64,000 nucleotides of DNA, from positions 96,292 through 160,291 of the forward strand of contig JASGCS010000003.1 in assembly GCA_030054035.1 (NCBI GenBank). Reading direction: 5' to 3'. Under the pieces are notes generated by a model. The model worked only from the letters and a program-made list of their open reading frames with translations. It had not been told where the DNA came from and did not search any database. The first letter of the stretch is position 1. Each line of letters opens with the position of its first letter. Positions 54,287 to 62,653 of this stretch are shown in pieces. Position numbers and translations under genes: made by a program. This DNA comes from Candidatus Methylacidiphilales bacterium (GTDB taxonomy: Bacteria; Pseudomonadota; Gammaproteobacteria; JASGCS01).

Positions 54287-55402
54287 ATGAAAATTGGAGT
54301 TCCAAAGGAAATCAAAAACCATGAATATAGAGTTGGCGTAACTCCTGGTGGGGTAAAGGAATTGATCGGGCATGGCCATACAGTTACTGTAGAAAAAAAT
54401 GCCGGTACCAGAATTGGGTTTAGCGATGCTGATTATCAATCCGCTGGTGCGACCTTAAGTGCTAGCGTAGAGGATATTTTCCAGGCTTCTGACATGATTA
54501 TAAAAGTTAAAGAACCTCAAGAAGTTGAATGCAAAAGACTACGCAGTGGCCAAGTTTTATTTACTTACCTTCACCTAGCTCCAGATCCAAAACAAACAGA
54601 ATTGCTAATAAAATCAGGGGCAATTTGTATTGCCTACGAAACCGTTACTGATGATATGGGTGGATTGCCTTTGCTTGCGCCTATGAGTGAGGTGGCAGGC
54701 AGAATGTCAATTCAAGCCGGAGCACATTATTTGGAAATAAGTCATGGCGGTTCTGGAGTTTTGTTGGGTGGTGTGCCGGGCACACCTGCAGCAGAGGTTT
54801 TGATACTTGGTGGCGGTGTGGTTGGTATTAATGCAGCCAAAATGGCAGTAGGGTTTGGTGCAAAAGTAACTATCGTTGATCGATCCTTGCCAAGACTTCG
54901 TTATTTAGATGATATATTTATGGGTAGAGTACAATTGCTCTATTCGACGGCAGCTGTGATTGACGAGATGAGTGCAAAAGCTGACTTGATAATTGGCGGG
55001 GTGCTTGTTCCCGGAGCTTCGGCACCAAAACTAATTCAGAAAAAACACCTTGCAAAAATGAAAAAGGGCTCTGTGGTCGTTGATGTGGCGATAGATCAGG
55101 GAGGTTGTTTTGAAACTTCTCATGCTACCACTCACCAGGACCCCGTGTTTGAAGTAGATGGAATTGTGCATTATTGTGTTGCGAATATGCCTGGCGGAGT
55201 ATCTCGAACTTCAACTATGGCATTAAGTAATGCAACTTTACCTTTCGCTATACAACTGGCGAACAAAGGCGCCAAACAAGCACTGCTAGACAACAAACAT
55301 TTACTTAATGGATTGAATGTTGCATATGGTAAGGTTTGTTATCAAGCGGTTTGCGATAGTTTAGGACATAGTTTTACTGACCCACTTCATGCGTTAAAAT
55401 AG
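54287..55402 (+). CDS. ald: alanine dehydrogenase
   Basis: NAD-dependent interconversion of L-alanine with pyruvate and ammonia. 371 aa. IGVPKEIKNHEYRVGVTPGG at the N-terminus, MSEVAGRMSIQAGAHYLE, nucleotide fold VLILGGGVVGINAAKMAVGF, VVDVAIDQGGCFETSHATTH and the catalytic region HYCVANMPGGVSRTSTMAL. GGAG precedes the ATG. Five bases before the aminotransferase gene, suggesting it recycles alanine formed by a pyruvate-dependent transaminase. Confidence 0.95.
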   Translation: MKIGVPKEIKNHEYRVGVTPGGVKELIGHGHTVTVEKNAGTRIGFSDADYQSAGATLSASVEDIFQASDMIIKVKEPQEVECKRLRSGQVLFTYLHLAPDPKQTELLIKSGAICIAYETVTDDMGGLPLLAPMSEVAGRMSIQAGAHYLEISHGGSGVLLGGVPGTPAAEVLILGGGVVGINAAKMAVGFGAKVTIVDRSLPRLRYLDDIFMGRVQLLYSTAAVIDEMSAKADLIIGGVLVPGASAPKLIQKKHLAKMKKGSVVVDVAIDQGGCFETSHATTHQDPVFEVDGIVHYCVANMPGGVSRTSTMALSNATLPFAIQLANKGAKQALLDNKHLLNGLNVAYGKVCYQAVCDSLGHSFTDPLHALK

Positions 55403-55406
55403 GTTA

Positions 55407-56756
55407 ATGCAAAAGACCTCTGTACTGTATCCCTCTACCAATTTTAAACACCTAGAGAAATTTGTTGTATCACATGGTAAAGGTGTTTATCTTTACGATA
55501 TAGAAGGCAAAGAGTATTTAGAGGCAATGAGTGGGTTGTGGTGCTTATCGCTTGGCTATGGTAATGAAGAGCTCACCGAAGCAGCCAATGCTCAAATGAG
55601 AAAACTATCCTACAGCAATCCTTTTGGTGGTAAGTCCCATACTGGCATGATTGAGTTAGCCAATCAGCTTGCAGAAATGCTTCCCATCCCTGAAGCAAAA
55701 ATATTTTTTGGTTTATCTGGTTCCGATGCTAATGATACCCACATTAAAATATTACGCTATTATGCCAATGTAACTGGCCAGAGTAAGAAGAAAAAAATTC
55801 TGGCAGGAAGTAAAGCGTATCATGGAGTAGGAGTGGGTAGTGTGGCGCTGACTGGATTAGCTGGTAACCACACTCATTTTGATGTGCCTTTTGAATCAAT
55901 CGGCGTGGTGCGCTTTCCCACCCCACACTACTATCGCATGGGGCAACAAGGTGAATCTGTGATTGCTTTTGAACAACGCATGGCAAACGAGCTAGAAGCT
56001 TTAATTGTTAAAGAAGACCCTGAGACCATTATGGCGTATATTAGTGAGCCGTTAATTGGGGCAGGAGGGGTAGTGTTACCCGGAAAACATTATTTTGCTG
56101 AAGTTCAAAAAATTCTTAAGAAGCACAATATTTTATTTATTGATGATGAGGTGATAACTGGATTTGGACGCACCGGAGAAGATTTTGGCGCGACTACCTT
56201 TGGGTTGCGACCAGATTGCATGACCTTAGCAAAAGCCCTCACGTCAGGATACCAACCGTTAAGTGCTGCTGTGATACCTAATTTTATCTATGAGGCGATG
56301 ATTGAAGCCTCGGATCAGGTCGGCGTATTTGGACATGGATTTACTTATTCAGGCCATCCAGTCTCATGCGCAGTAGCGCTAGCGGCTTTAAAAATTTATA
56401 AACGCGACCAATTATTTAACCGTGCCAAAAAAATCGGCGAACTTATTCAGAAAAAACTCGCTAAGTTCGAAGACCATGCTTTGGTGGGTGAAGTGAGAGG
56501 GATAGGTATGATAGGGGCTTTAGAGTTAGTCGCCAACAAAAAAACCAAAGCTGATTTTCCCAAAGAAGTAAAGATTGGCCTGCTTGCTCAACAACATTGC
56601 CAAGAGGAAGGTTTAATTGTTAGAGGTGTGGCTGGTAATAGTGTGGCTATTTGCCCACCCTTGATAATGTCAGAGCCAGAGATTGAGCTTCTGTTTGATA
56701 GATTGTCCAAAGGGTTAGATAAAACTTTACATGCAGTCAAACAATACATGCAGTGA
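55407..56756 (+). CDS. class III aminotransferase (putrescine/omega-amino acid:pyruvate type)
   Basis: PLP enzyme, 449 aa. MSGLWCLSLGYGNEELTEAA and FFGLSGSDANDTHIKIL near the N-terminus; LFIDDEVITGFGRTGEDFGA (PLP-ring Asp); the PLP-lysine in TLAKALTSGYQPLSAAV. This pattern is that of SpuC and omega-amino acid:pyruvate aminotransferases. With ald directly upstream and potABCD across the intergenic region, a polyamine or GABA amino donor and pyruvate acceptor fit best. Its stop overlaps the start of the LuxR gene. Confidence 0.88.
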   Translation: MQKTSVLYPSTNFKHLEKFVVSHGKGVYLYDIEGKEYLEAMSGLWCLSLGYGNEELTEAANAQMRKLSYSNPFGGKSHTGMIELANQLAEMLPIPEAKIFFGLSGSDANDTHIKILRYYANVTGQSKKKKILAGSKAYHGVGVGSVALTGLAGNHTHFDVPFESIGVVRFPTPHYYRMGQQGESVIAFEQRMANELEALIVKEDPETIMAYISEPLIGAGGVVLPGKHYFAEVQKILKKHNILFIDDEVITGFGRTGEDFGATTFGLRPDCMTLAKALTSGYQPLSAAVIPNFIYEAMIEASDQVGVFGHGFTYSGHPVSCAVALAALKIYKRDQLFNRAKKIGELIQKKLAKFEDHALVGEVRGIGMIGALELVANKKTKADFPKEVKIGLLAQQHCQEEGLIVRGVAGNSVAICPPLIMSEPEIELLFDRLSKGLDKTLHAVKQYMQ

Positions 56757-57589
56757 TGATTGCAAACAAACAATGGTTTGCTCATCTTGCCACTTATTTT
56801 CAGGTTAAAGACAATATTTTAATTTCACATTTTGTAGAAGAATTTCTCTACCATATTGTGCCTTTCCAAAGTTCTATGATTATTGTCTATTATCCAGAGC
56901 ATCGTCCAAAAGTACTCTATCAAAAATTAAACCCTGATCGGCAGAATAATATCAATAATTATCTGAATAGTGCCTATGCCTTTGATCCATTTTATCAACG
57001 CTCGAGAGCGCTAAAGGAAGCAATGGTATTGCGCTTACACGATATTGCACCAGAAGGTTTTAAGAAAAGTAAATATTTTGAAAGTTATTATAGACTCACC
57101 AGAGTACATGACGAGATTAATTTTCTCGTGCCATTAAATAATAAATCAGTACTGGCGTTAGCGATGGAACGCTCGGAGCAGTTTAAAAAATTCACTTCAA
57201 ATGAAATTGCTTTGCTGCGTGCCATTTCGCCATTGATAACGAGTTCACTTGAAAGTTACGCAACATCATTAAATCTCAACCCAGCCAAAGGACATAACCA
57301 CTCATTTTTACATCTAGCCCTAACTAATTTTGGTTCATCAATCTTATCTCCGCGCGAGCAGCAGATCTTGCAATTACTCTTACGAGGCGACCAGTCTAGA
57401 GATATCGCACGCAAACTTGAGATTAAATATGGAACAGTAAAGAATCACCGATTACATATTTACGAAAAAATGGATATCAAAAACCAATCAGAATTGTTCA
57501 CGATATTCCTAGCGGCTTTTGATAAAAATTATCAAAAACTTAAGGTCAATCCCAAAGCGGATATCTTGCAAGGGTTTGCGACTAAATAA
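56756..57589 (+). CDS. LuxR-family transcriptional regulator
   Basis: 277 aa from the ATG at 56756 (TGATG overlap with the aminotransferase stop). The C-terminal HTH_LuxR is LSPREQQILQLLLRGDQSRD, IARKLEIKYGTVKNH and RLHIYEKMDIKNQSELF. The N-terminal ~180 residues form a sensor domain of unknown ligand; I see no typical acyl-homoserine-lactone WY..Y signature. It probably controls the ald-aminotransferase operon and perhaps the divergent pot genes. Followed by a bidirectional terminator. Confidence 0.87.
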   Translation: MIANKQWFAHLATYFQVKDNILISHFVEEFLYHIVPFQSSMIIVYYPEHRPKVLYQKLNPDRQNNINNYLNSAYAFDPFYQRSRALKEAMVLRLHDIAPEGFKKSKYFESYYRLTRVHDEINFLVPLNNKSVLALAMERSEQFKKFTSNEIALLRAISPLITSSLESYATSLNLNPAKGHNHSFLHLALTNFGSSILSPREQQILQLLLRGDQSRDIARKLEIKYGTVKNHRLHIYEKMDIKNQSELFTIFLAAFDKNYQKLKVNPKADILQGFATK

Positions 57590-57607
57590 ATCTATTTAGT
57601 CTTTTTT
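57580..57607. terminator. bidirectional intrinsic terminator between convergent genes
   Basis: GACTAAATA (57580-57588), loop AATC, TATTTAGTC (57593-57601), then a T-run on the plus strand. The stem includes both stop codons. A weaker T-rich flank lies on the minus side. Confidence 0.75.
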
Positions 57608-58470
57608 CCATCAATATATTTCTTAAATACCGTCCAGCTGGTTTCATTTTCTCTTGCGTCATTATCTGGTGGCGCGGTTTTATATAATGGGTAAGTAGTG
57701 TTGATGGCATTAACCAAAATAGGATCAAGCTCTTCAAACTTAAATACTTTTTTGCCCTGGGTATTAACAACCATGAGTCCAGGCCTGCTTCCCATTTTCA
57801 TCCAAGGCAACCACTGGGCAATTCTCGTCCAAGCGATGTGGTATTTAACCTTGTCCTGTTTGCTATCAGCATCTTTTTTCGTTACAAAAAAGTTAAATAG
57901 TTCCATAGCATGATAATGGTTACCAACATAATCTTGATATTCCCCAGCCAGTGGGTTGTTATAAAAAAGCGGTACTTCATAGTTAAATCCATAGACATCG
58001 CCAAGATCTTTTAAAGCAACTGTGGATGGCTTTCCGCTTCTATCATAGCCAAAATCTGCATATTTTTGATTAACTGGATCATTGGCCACATGTACTACTT
58101 CAACTTCTTCACCAGTCCAAGGATTTTTCCAAGTTTTTAATACTGTACTATTGTCAGGATCTAGGTAGAGCATAAGTTCCCTTGAGATAGATCGATAGCC
58201 AACTTGTTTCTTTTCATTAGTTACTGAGACACATTTATTGATATTCATTCCCAATACCTTAAATAGTTTTCTATCTTTTTCACCTTCAACTCTAGAGTAC
58301 ATATTTCCTTCCCAAGTGCCAATGGTGACTTCACCATCTTTTATTGAACATCTAACTTTCCGAAAAAAATCTACATATTCTTTAGGATTATTAATATCAC
58401 GACTAAAACTTGGTACTGAAATGGCACAGGTAATTACTACAAAAGGTAACAAAAATAAATTTTTATACAT
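57592..58470 (-). CDS. exported DUF1838 family protein
   Basis: 292 aa with a Sec signal (LFLLPFVVITCAISVPSFS). Mature start INNPKEYVDFFRKVRCSIKD, then TIGTWEGNMYSRVEGEKDRK, YLDPDNSTVLKTWKNPWTGE and WTRIAQWLPWMKMGSRPG. These match DUF1838, a family of unknown function. AAGGAG precedes the ATG. It stands alone between a terminator and a divergent MFS gene. Confidence 0.8.
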   Translation of the reverse strand: MYKNLFLLPFVVITCAISVPSFSRDINNPKEYVDFFRKVRCSIKDGEVTIGTWEGNMYSRVEGEKDRKLFKVLGMNINKCVSVTNEKKQVGYRSISRELMLYLDPDNSTVLKTWKNPWTGEEVEVVHVANDPVNQKYADFGYDRSGKPSTVALKDLGDVYGFNYEVPLFYNNPLAGEYQDYVGNHYHAMELFNFFVTKKDADSKQDKVKYHIAWTRIAQWLPWMKMGSRPGLMVVNTQGKKVFKFEELDPILVNAINTTYPLYKTAPPDNDARENETSWTVFKKYIDGKKTK

Positions 58471-58509
58471 AAAATCTCCTTATGGTTAATATAGTAAGAT
58501 TATAGCATA

Positions 58510-59709
58510 ATGTATGTAACTAGCTCCATCAAACAATATTCCTGGTACGCTTGGTTTATTGCTTGGTTTGCCTGCGGAATGATGATTGTCAGTAATGGCA
58601 TGATGATTACAGGATTATCTATCTATGATGAGATGCTGATTAAAGAGTTTGGCTGGACATTATCAGAATATAAATTTAGTAATTTAATTTCACTAACGGT
58701 TGCGGGACTATGTGCGCCATTTTCTGGATACATTATTGATCGGTTTGGAACCAGGGTATGTATTTTAATTGGTTGGACTACACTCGCCATAGCCTATTTG
58801 TTTTTTTCGCGCATTCAATCAATTCAACAGCTTTATTTTGTGCATTTTCTTTTCGGCATGACCCTCACGCTCGTTGGGTTAAATGTGGCAGTCTCAATTT
58901 GCTCTTCTTGGGCAAATAAAAATAAACGCGGCATGGCAGTTGGTATCGCTATTGCTGGATCAAGTTTAGGTGGCATCATGTTCCCATTTATTGAACGAGT
59001 CTTGTTAATGAATTTGGATTGGCGTGCTACCATGTTTTGCATTGCGTTTGTACCCATGCTATTATTTTTTGTTAGTCTTTTTACAGTATTTGACAATCAA
59101 CTCGGTAAAAAACAATCAACACAAGCTATAGAAGGAATTGCATATCGGGAGGCAGTACGAAGCGTTCCGTTTTGGGCGTTAGTAATTATTGCTTGTGCAA
59201 CCTTTTATTCAATCCTTGGTGCGCAGGGTCATTTATTTTTATACACCAGAGGTGTGGGGTTTGACATTGCTAAAGCCGCTAACGCAGTTTCATTATTTTT
59301 TACTTTTTCATTGCTGGGTAAATTTATTTTTGGATATTTAGCAGATTTATTTAAAATGCGACTGGTATTTTATGCAAACCTCTCAATCATGCTACTTGGC
59401 GGAATATTTTTGACTTCATTAAGCCCATCATTGATTTATCCAGGTATGATTTGCTTTGGGTTAGGGTGGGGTGGAGTTTATACCCTCATTCAATATTCAG
59501 TGGTAAGTATTTTTGGATTACGAGACATAGGTAAGATTATAGGCACCATTACCATGCTTGATGCCATAGCGGGTGGGCTGGGTATTTTTCTGAGTGGAGT
59601 GATTAAGACCGCTTATAATTCCTATCAGCCAGTCTTTTTGGTCTATGTTGGAATGATTATAATTAGTTTATTATCGTTATGGTTTGTTAAACCAATATCC
59701 CGCGATTGA
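58510..59709 (+). CDS. MFS transporter, monocarboxylate/OFA-like
   Basis: 399 aa, 12 hydrophobic segments. Signatures: GYIIDRFGTRVCILIGW between helices 2 and 3, ANKNKRGMAVGIAIAGSSLG (loop 4-5 of the OFA/MCT type), and GYLADLFKMRLVFYANL for the second half. Transport of an organic acid or an amide-derived product is plausible. The 3' end overlaps the convergent nitrilase-family gene by 23 bases. Confidence 0.82.
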   Translation: MYVTSSIKQYSWYAWFIAWFACGMMIVSNGMMITGLSIYDEMLIKEFGWTLSEYKFSNLISLTVAGLCAPFSGYIIDRFGTRVCILIGWTTLAIAYLFFSRIQSIQQLYFVHFLFGMTLTLVGLNVAVSICSSWANKNKRGMAVGIAIAGSSLGGIMFPFIERVLLMNLDWRATMFCIAFVPMLLFFVSLFTVFDNQLGKKQSTQAIEGIAYREAVRSVPFWALVIIACATFYSILGAQGHLFLYTRGVGFDIAKAANAVSLFFTFSLLGKFIFGYLADLFKMRLVFYANLSIMLLGGIFLTSLSPSLIYPGMICFGLGWGGVYTLIQYSVVSIFGLRDIGKIIGTITMLDAIAGGLGIFLSGVIKTAYNSYQPVFLVYVGMIIISLLSLWFVKPISRD

Positions 59710-60712
59710 TTAAATCTTCTATAACTTGCTTCTGGGTCTCTAAGGCATTATTTTTTACCACTTGACCACTCTGATTCTTGAGGAACGAGTTTGGTGGAAA
59801 AATAGTTTTTTGGTAGGTCTCTTTAAATAACTCTAATCGTAGCCTGGAAATGAGATTAAACATACTTGGTTGGTTTCTATACTCACGAAGATTTTCAATT
59901 GAGATATACCCATGCGCAGCCATACTTTCACCATAGCCTGATTGACCCAATGTTTTACCTAGAAAATCTATCACGCAGGAATTGCCGTCAGTGGAATGAG
60001 CAGGAAAATTAGTATTAGTTATTGCGGCAGAGTTGGCAGATACTATGTAGCAATGATTTTCGTAAGCTCGGGCAAGCTTTGCGATATGCTTAGGGGTAGC
60101 GAGCACAGAACCAACTTCAGAACTTGAATGACAAATCACCTCCGCCCCCTGTAGCATCAATGCTCGAGTTATTTCAGGAAATAATATTTCCTCAGACGCA
60201 ACGCAAGCCAGATTACCAATTGAAGTTTTTGCCACTGGAAATAAACTTAACGCGCCATAGACAGAGAGGTATTCATCTAAGACATCATGAGGAGTAGGGC
60301 TGAACATTGATATTAATCTACGATACCTTACGATTAGCTTTCCTTCATCATCAATAATAAAACTTGTTTGAAAATATAGATTTGGAAACGCCGCATCCAA
60401 CTCATAACAATTACCAGATAAAAAACATGAATTCTGCGTTGCGATTTCAGACAACAAATCATACTCCTCCCCCCCAACCTCAAAACATGCTTTCAACTGC
60501 CAAGCCTCTATAGAATCCCCCATAGGAAAACCTGTAGCGAAGTACTCAGGCAAGACCACCAACTTAACTCTACTACCTAAGAAATTTTTACTAGCACGAA
60601 CCTGCGCCCCAACCTTCTTAATATTGTCAATAATACGATCTCGCGCATCAGGTACCGTTGAACATTGATTTACTGCATTACAAGTGGCCTGCAAAGCAAT
60701 AGACAAATACAT
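59687..60712 (-). CDS. carbon-nitrogen hydrolase (nitrilase superfamily)
   Basis: 341 aa. Catalytic Glu in KLVVLPEYFATGFPMGD and catalytic Cys in NLACVASEEILFPEITRALM with downstream GAEVICHSSSEVG. The usual catalytic Lys position (YRK) reads RYRRLISMFSPTPHD, so Arg seems to replace Lys; either a subfamily trait or loss of normal amidase chemistry. Cytosolic. Four bases separate it from the upstream DUF1330 gene, so they form a pair. Substrate unknown. Confidence 0.8.
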   Translation of the reverse strand: MYLSIALQATCNAVNQCSTVPDARDRIIDNIKKVGAQVRASKNFLGSRVKLVVLPEYFATGFPMGDSIEAWQLKACFEVGGEEYDLLSEIATQNSCFLSGNCYELDAAFPNLYFQTSFIIDDEGKLIVRYRRLISMFSPTPHDVLDEYLSVYGALSLFPVAKTSIGNLACVASEEILFPEITRALMLQGAEVICHSSSEVGSVLATPKHIAKLARAYENHCYIVSANSAAITNTNFPAHSTDGNSCVIDFLGKTLGQSGYGESMAAHGYISIENLREYRNQPSMFNLISRLRLELFKETYQKTIFPPNSFLKNQSGQVVKNNALETQKQVIEDLINRGILV

Positions 60713-60716
60713 CTAA

Positions 60717-61010
60717 CTATCCCGCACCTTCAATGAGTAATACAGTAAAAGTACCTGTATTTTCTCTAAGTGGTTTTAATACAGACTGATACTTTTCTGA
60801 CTGCCAAAATGATAACGCATGCTCCTTTGATTTCCAGCGAGAGATAACAACCTTGCTACCCATATCAAACACACCTTCCAGTAATTCTGTCTGACCTGCA
60901 CGCACAATATACTCACCACCAAGTTCAGCAACATACTCAGCTGTAGCGACTGCATAAGATTTAAACTTACCATAATCGGTAATCTGAGCAGTGATGATTA
61001 GATAGTACAT
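60717..61010 (-). CDS. DUF1330 family protein
   Basis: 97 aa dimeric alpha/beta-barrel (ferredoxin-like) protein. YYLIITAQITDYGKFKSYAV, GGEYIVRAGQTELLEG, VVISRWKSKEHALSFWQSEK and YQSVLKPLRE are typical. Function not established for the family. Co-transcribed with the nitrilase-family gene. It is the last ordinary chromosomal gene before the CdiA-type cassettes. Confidence 0.87.
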   Translation of the reverse strand: MYYLIITAQITDYGKFKSYAVATAEYVAELGGEYIVRAGQTELLEGVFDMGSKVVISRWKSKEHALSFWQSEKYQSVLKPLRENTGTFTVLLIEGAG

Positions 61011-61091
61011 TATGAATATTGTACTATTAAATGCGATGTAATTTGATTTGAATATGCTACACTATTATCTAACCACATCAGATGATACATT

Positions 61092-61134
61092 AACACCGCA
61101 GCCATGACTGGCAGAAATGCAGCAGAGAACAATG
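61092..61134 (+). repeat. 43-base direct repeat, copy 1 (pretoxin xENN junction)
   Basis: Identical to 62948-62990. It encodes NTAAMTGRNAAENN; the ENN end corresponds to the VENN junction of CdiA proteins. Sequence on both sides of the two copies is unrelated. Confidence 0.95.
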
Positions 61135-61658
61135 GACTTCTTTTTGATGAGGAAGGTAAGCTAACTTTTATTGGAAGATTGTGGTACGCACTTACATCCT
61201 CACCTGAAGAAAAGACTCAATTAGCAAAACAAGAAGTATCTGCTACAATTGGCAAACAAGAATATGAACAAATAGCAGTGAATGTATTATCTGAATCAGA
61301 CCCAAATATAAAACTAGCTAAAGCATTTAAATATTATGCTGGAGTTAAGCAGTTTTATAATAATAAAAAAACTGATGAAGACTACATTCAAATATTTGAA
61401 GCCCTGTTACAAGTTGCGAATAGTGTTTTCATTAGTAACAAAGCTATAGGTGAGTTTTCTTCTAGAGTATTAACTGGTGATTCAGAATTCAGCATCTCAT
61501 TACAACAAGCTTATAACAGTTCATATAAAGATTTAGAATCATCCCAAAAACATATTGATATCTTAAATATTATTGATAATAATTGGCCAAATTATTATGA
61601 CTATCCTCTGGGTGAATTCTTGAAAAGATGTCAAGAGCTTAATCACGAGAAATGTTGA
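61104..61658 (+). CDS. orphan CdiA-CT-like toxin cassette 1
   Basis: 184 aa starting at the ATG inside the 43-base repeat (MTGRNAAENN). The frame is closed by a TGA at 61083, so it is not attached to a cdiA gene and has no Shine-Dalgarno. After ENN come about 170 residues, variable as expected of a CT domain: SSPEEKTQLAKQEVSATIG, then LAKAFKYYAGVKQFYNNKKT. No toxin family is recognised, and there is no cysteine or histidine cluster typical of known CT nucleases. The stop is flush with the start of a polytopic membrane protein, its likely partner. It could be a silent cassette, or expressed from its own promoter. Confidence 0.6.
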   Translation: MTGRNAAENNGLLFDEEGKLTFIGRLWYALTSSPEEKTQLAKQEVSATIGKQEYEQIAVNVLSESDPNIKLAKAFKYYAGVKQFYNNKKTDEDYIQIFEALLQVANSVFISNKAIGEFSSRVLTGDSEFSISLQQAYNSSYKDLESSQKHIDILNIIDNNWPNYYDYPLGEFLKRCQELNHEKC

Positions 61659-62648
61659 ATGTTATTAATGCTTGATAAATCATTTGATGTTGTATTAGTT
61701 TTACTAGTTATTGCATGCCCTTTCGTTTTCTTCGTTTTATTGTCTTATTTTTGTAAATGGAACAACTTTAATTCTGGAATATATTTTCTTAGGAATAAAA
61801 TAATTAGGTACACTAAAAGCGATAGAATATTTTGGATATTCAGCGCTTTTAATTTCTTTTTTTTACCAGTTTTAATTTGTATTAACACCTATCTTTTATA
61901 CAAAAGAAGATCGTACTTTTTATATTACCAACGCGCCATAAATTTAAAGTATTTATTCAAATTACTACTAATGGTTAGTTATTTGATTACCTACTTTTTA
62001 TTATTTGAATTTATGGCATTGCTAGCATTGGGTATAGTATTACCTGTAAGTAGATTTTATAATGAGTTTATACCTGTAGCAGTGGGTATAGTATTACCTG
62101 AAGTAGTAAATTCGCCAGATTTTTCATTTAGAGATTTTTTATATAGTGTTATTTATGCACTTGATGATGACTTATCTAATTTTTTTTATTATGCCTCTTG
62201 GTATAAATTATATGGCATTGTCATACCTTATATAGTGTTACTTAAACATTCGCATATATTCATCGTAGCGCTATTTACTGTAATTCATATTTACTATATC
62301 TATATGTTTGTTACTCTCATTCCAACTGGTGCCAATGCCTACCTTATTAAGCATATTAAAACTAAAAATCAGAAGAGATTGTTCTGGGCTGTATGGACAC
62401 TTTTTTTCCCTTTGGTAGCAGTTGGAATGATTATCTATGGGTATATCCTTCGTAACCGATTATTAAATTCATTTACTGGTGTTTATATTTCATTACGAAA
62501 TGGAAAATTGGCTCTTGCAATAACGATAATACTAGTAAGACTAATTTACTTCTTTGTTTTTCTTTCCTTTTATTTTGCAACGATTACTACTTTACTTCTA
62601 TCAATCTTTAACACCGATAATTATTACGACTTACCAAACTATCGGTGA
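61659..62648 (+). CDS. polytopic membrane protein, candidate immunity/partner of cassette 1
   Basis: 329 aa with about seven to eight hydrophobic segments (VVLVLLVIACPFVFFVLLSY, LFKLLLMVSYLITYFLLFEF, WAVWTLFFPLVAVGMIIYGY and others). It contains a short internal repeat: ALGIVLPVSRFYNEFIPVAV then GIVLPEVV. No family recognised. The ATG directly abuts the stop of the toxin-like gene, implying translational coupling. Very AT-rich. Immunity proteins to membrane-acting CDI toxins are often membrane proteins, but they are usually smaller. An immunity role is inferred only from position. Confidence 0.5.
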   Translation: MLLMLDKSFDVVLVLLVIACPFVFFVLLSYFCKWNNFNSGIYFLRNKIIRYTKSDRIFWIFSAFNFFFLPVLICINTYLLYKRRSYFLYYQRAINLKYLFKLLLMVSYLITYFLLFEFMALLALGIVLPVSRFYNEFIPVAVGIVLPEVVNSPDFSFRDFLYSVIYALDDDLSNFFYYASWYKLYGIVIPYIVLLKHSHIFIVALFTVIHIYYIYMFVTLIPTGANAYLIKHIKTKNQKRLFWAVWTLFFPLVAVGMIIYGYILRNRLLNSFTGVYISLRNGKLALAITIILVRLIYFFVFLSFYFATITTLLLSIFNTDNYYDLPNYR

Positions 62649-62653
62649 CCTAA

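Noticed and set aside
61011..61091. Promoter for toxin cassette 1
   Set aside because: AT-rich with partial -10-like words, but no -35/-10 pair at proper spacing and no Shine-Dalgarno before ATG 61104.
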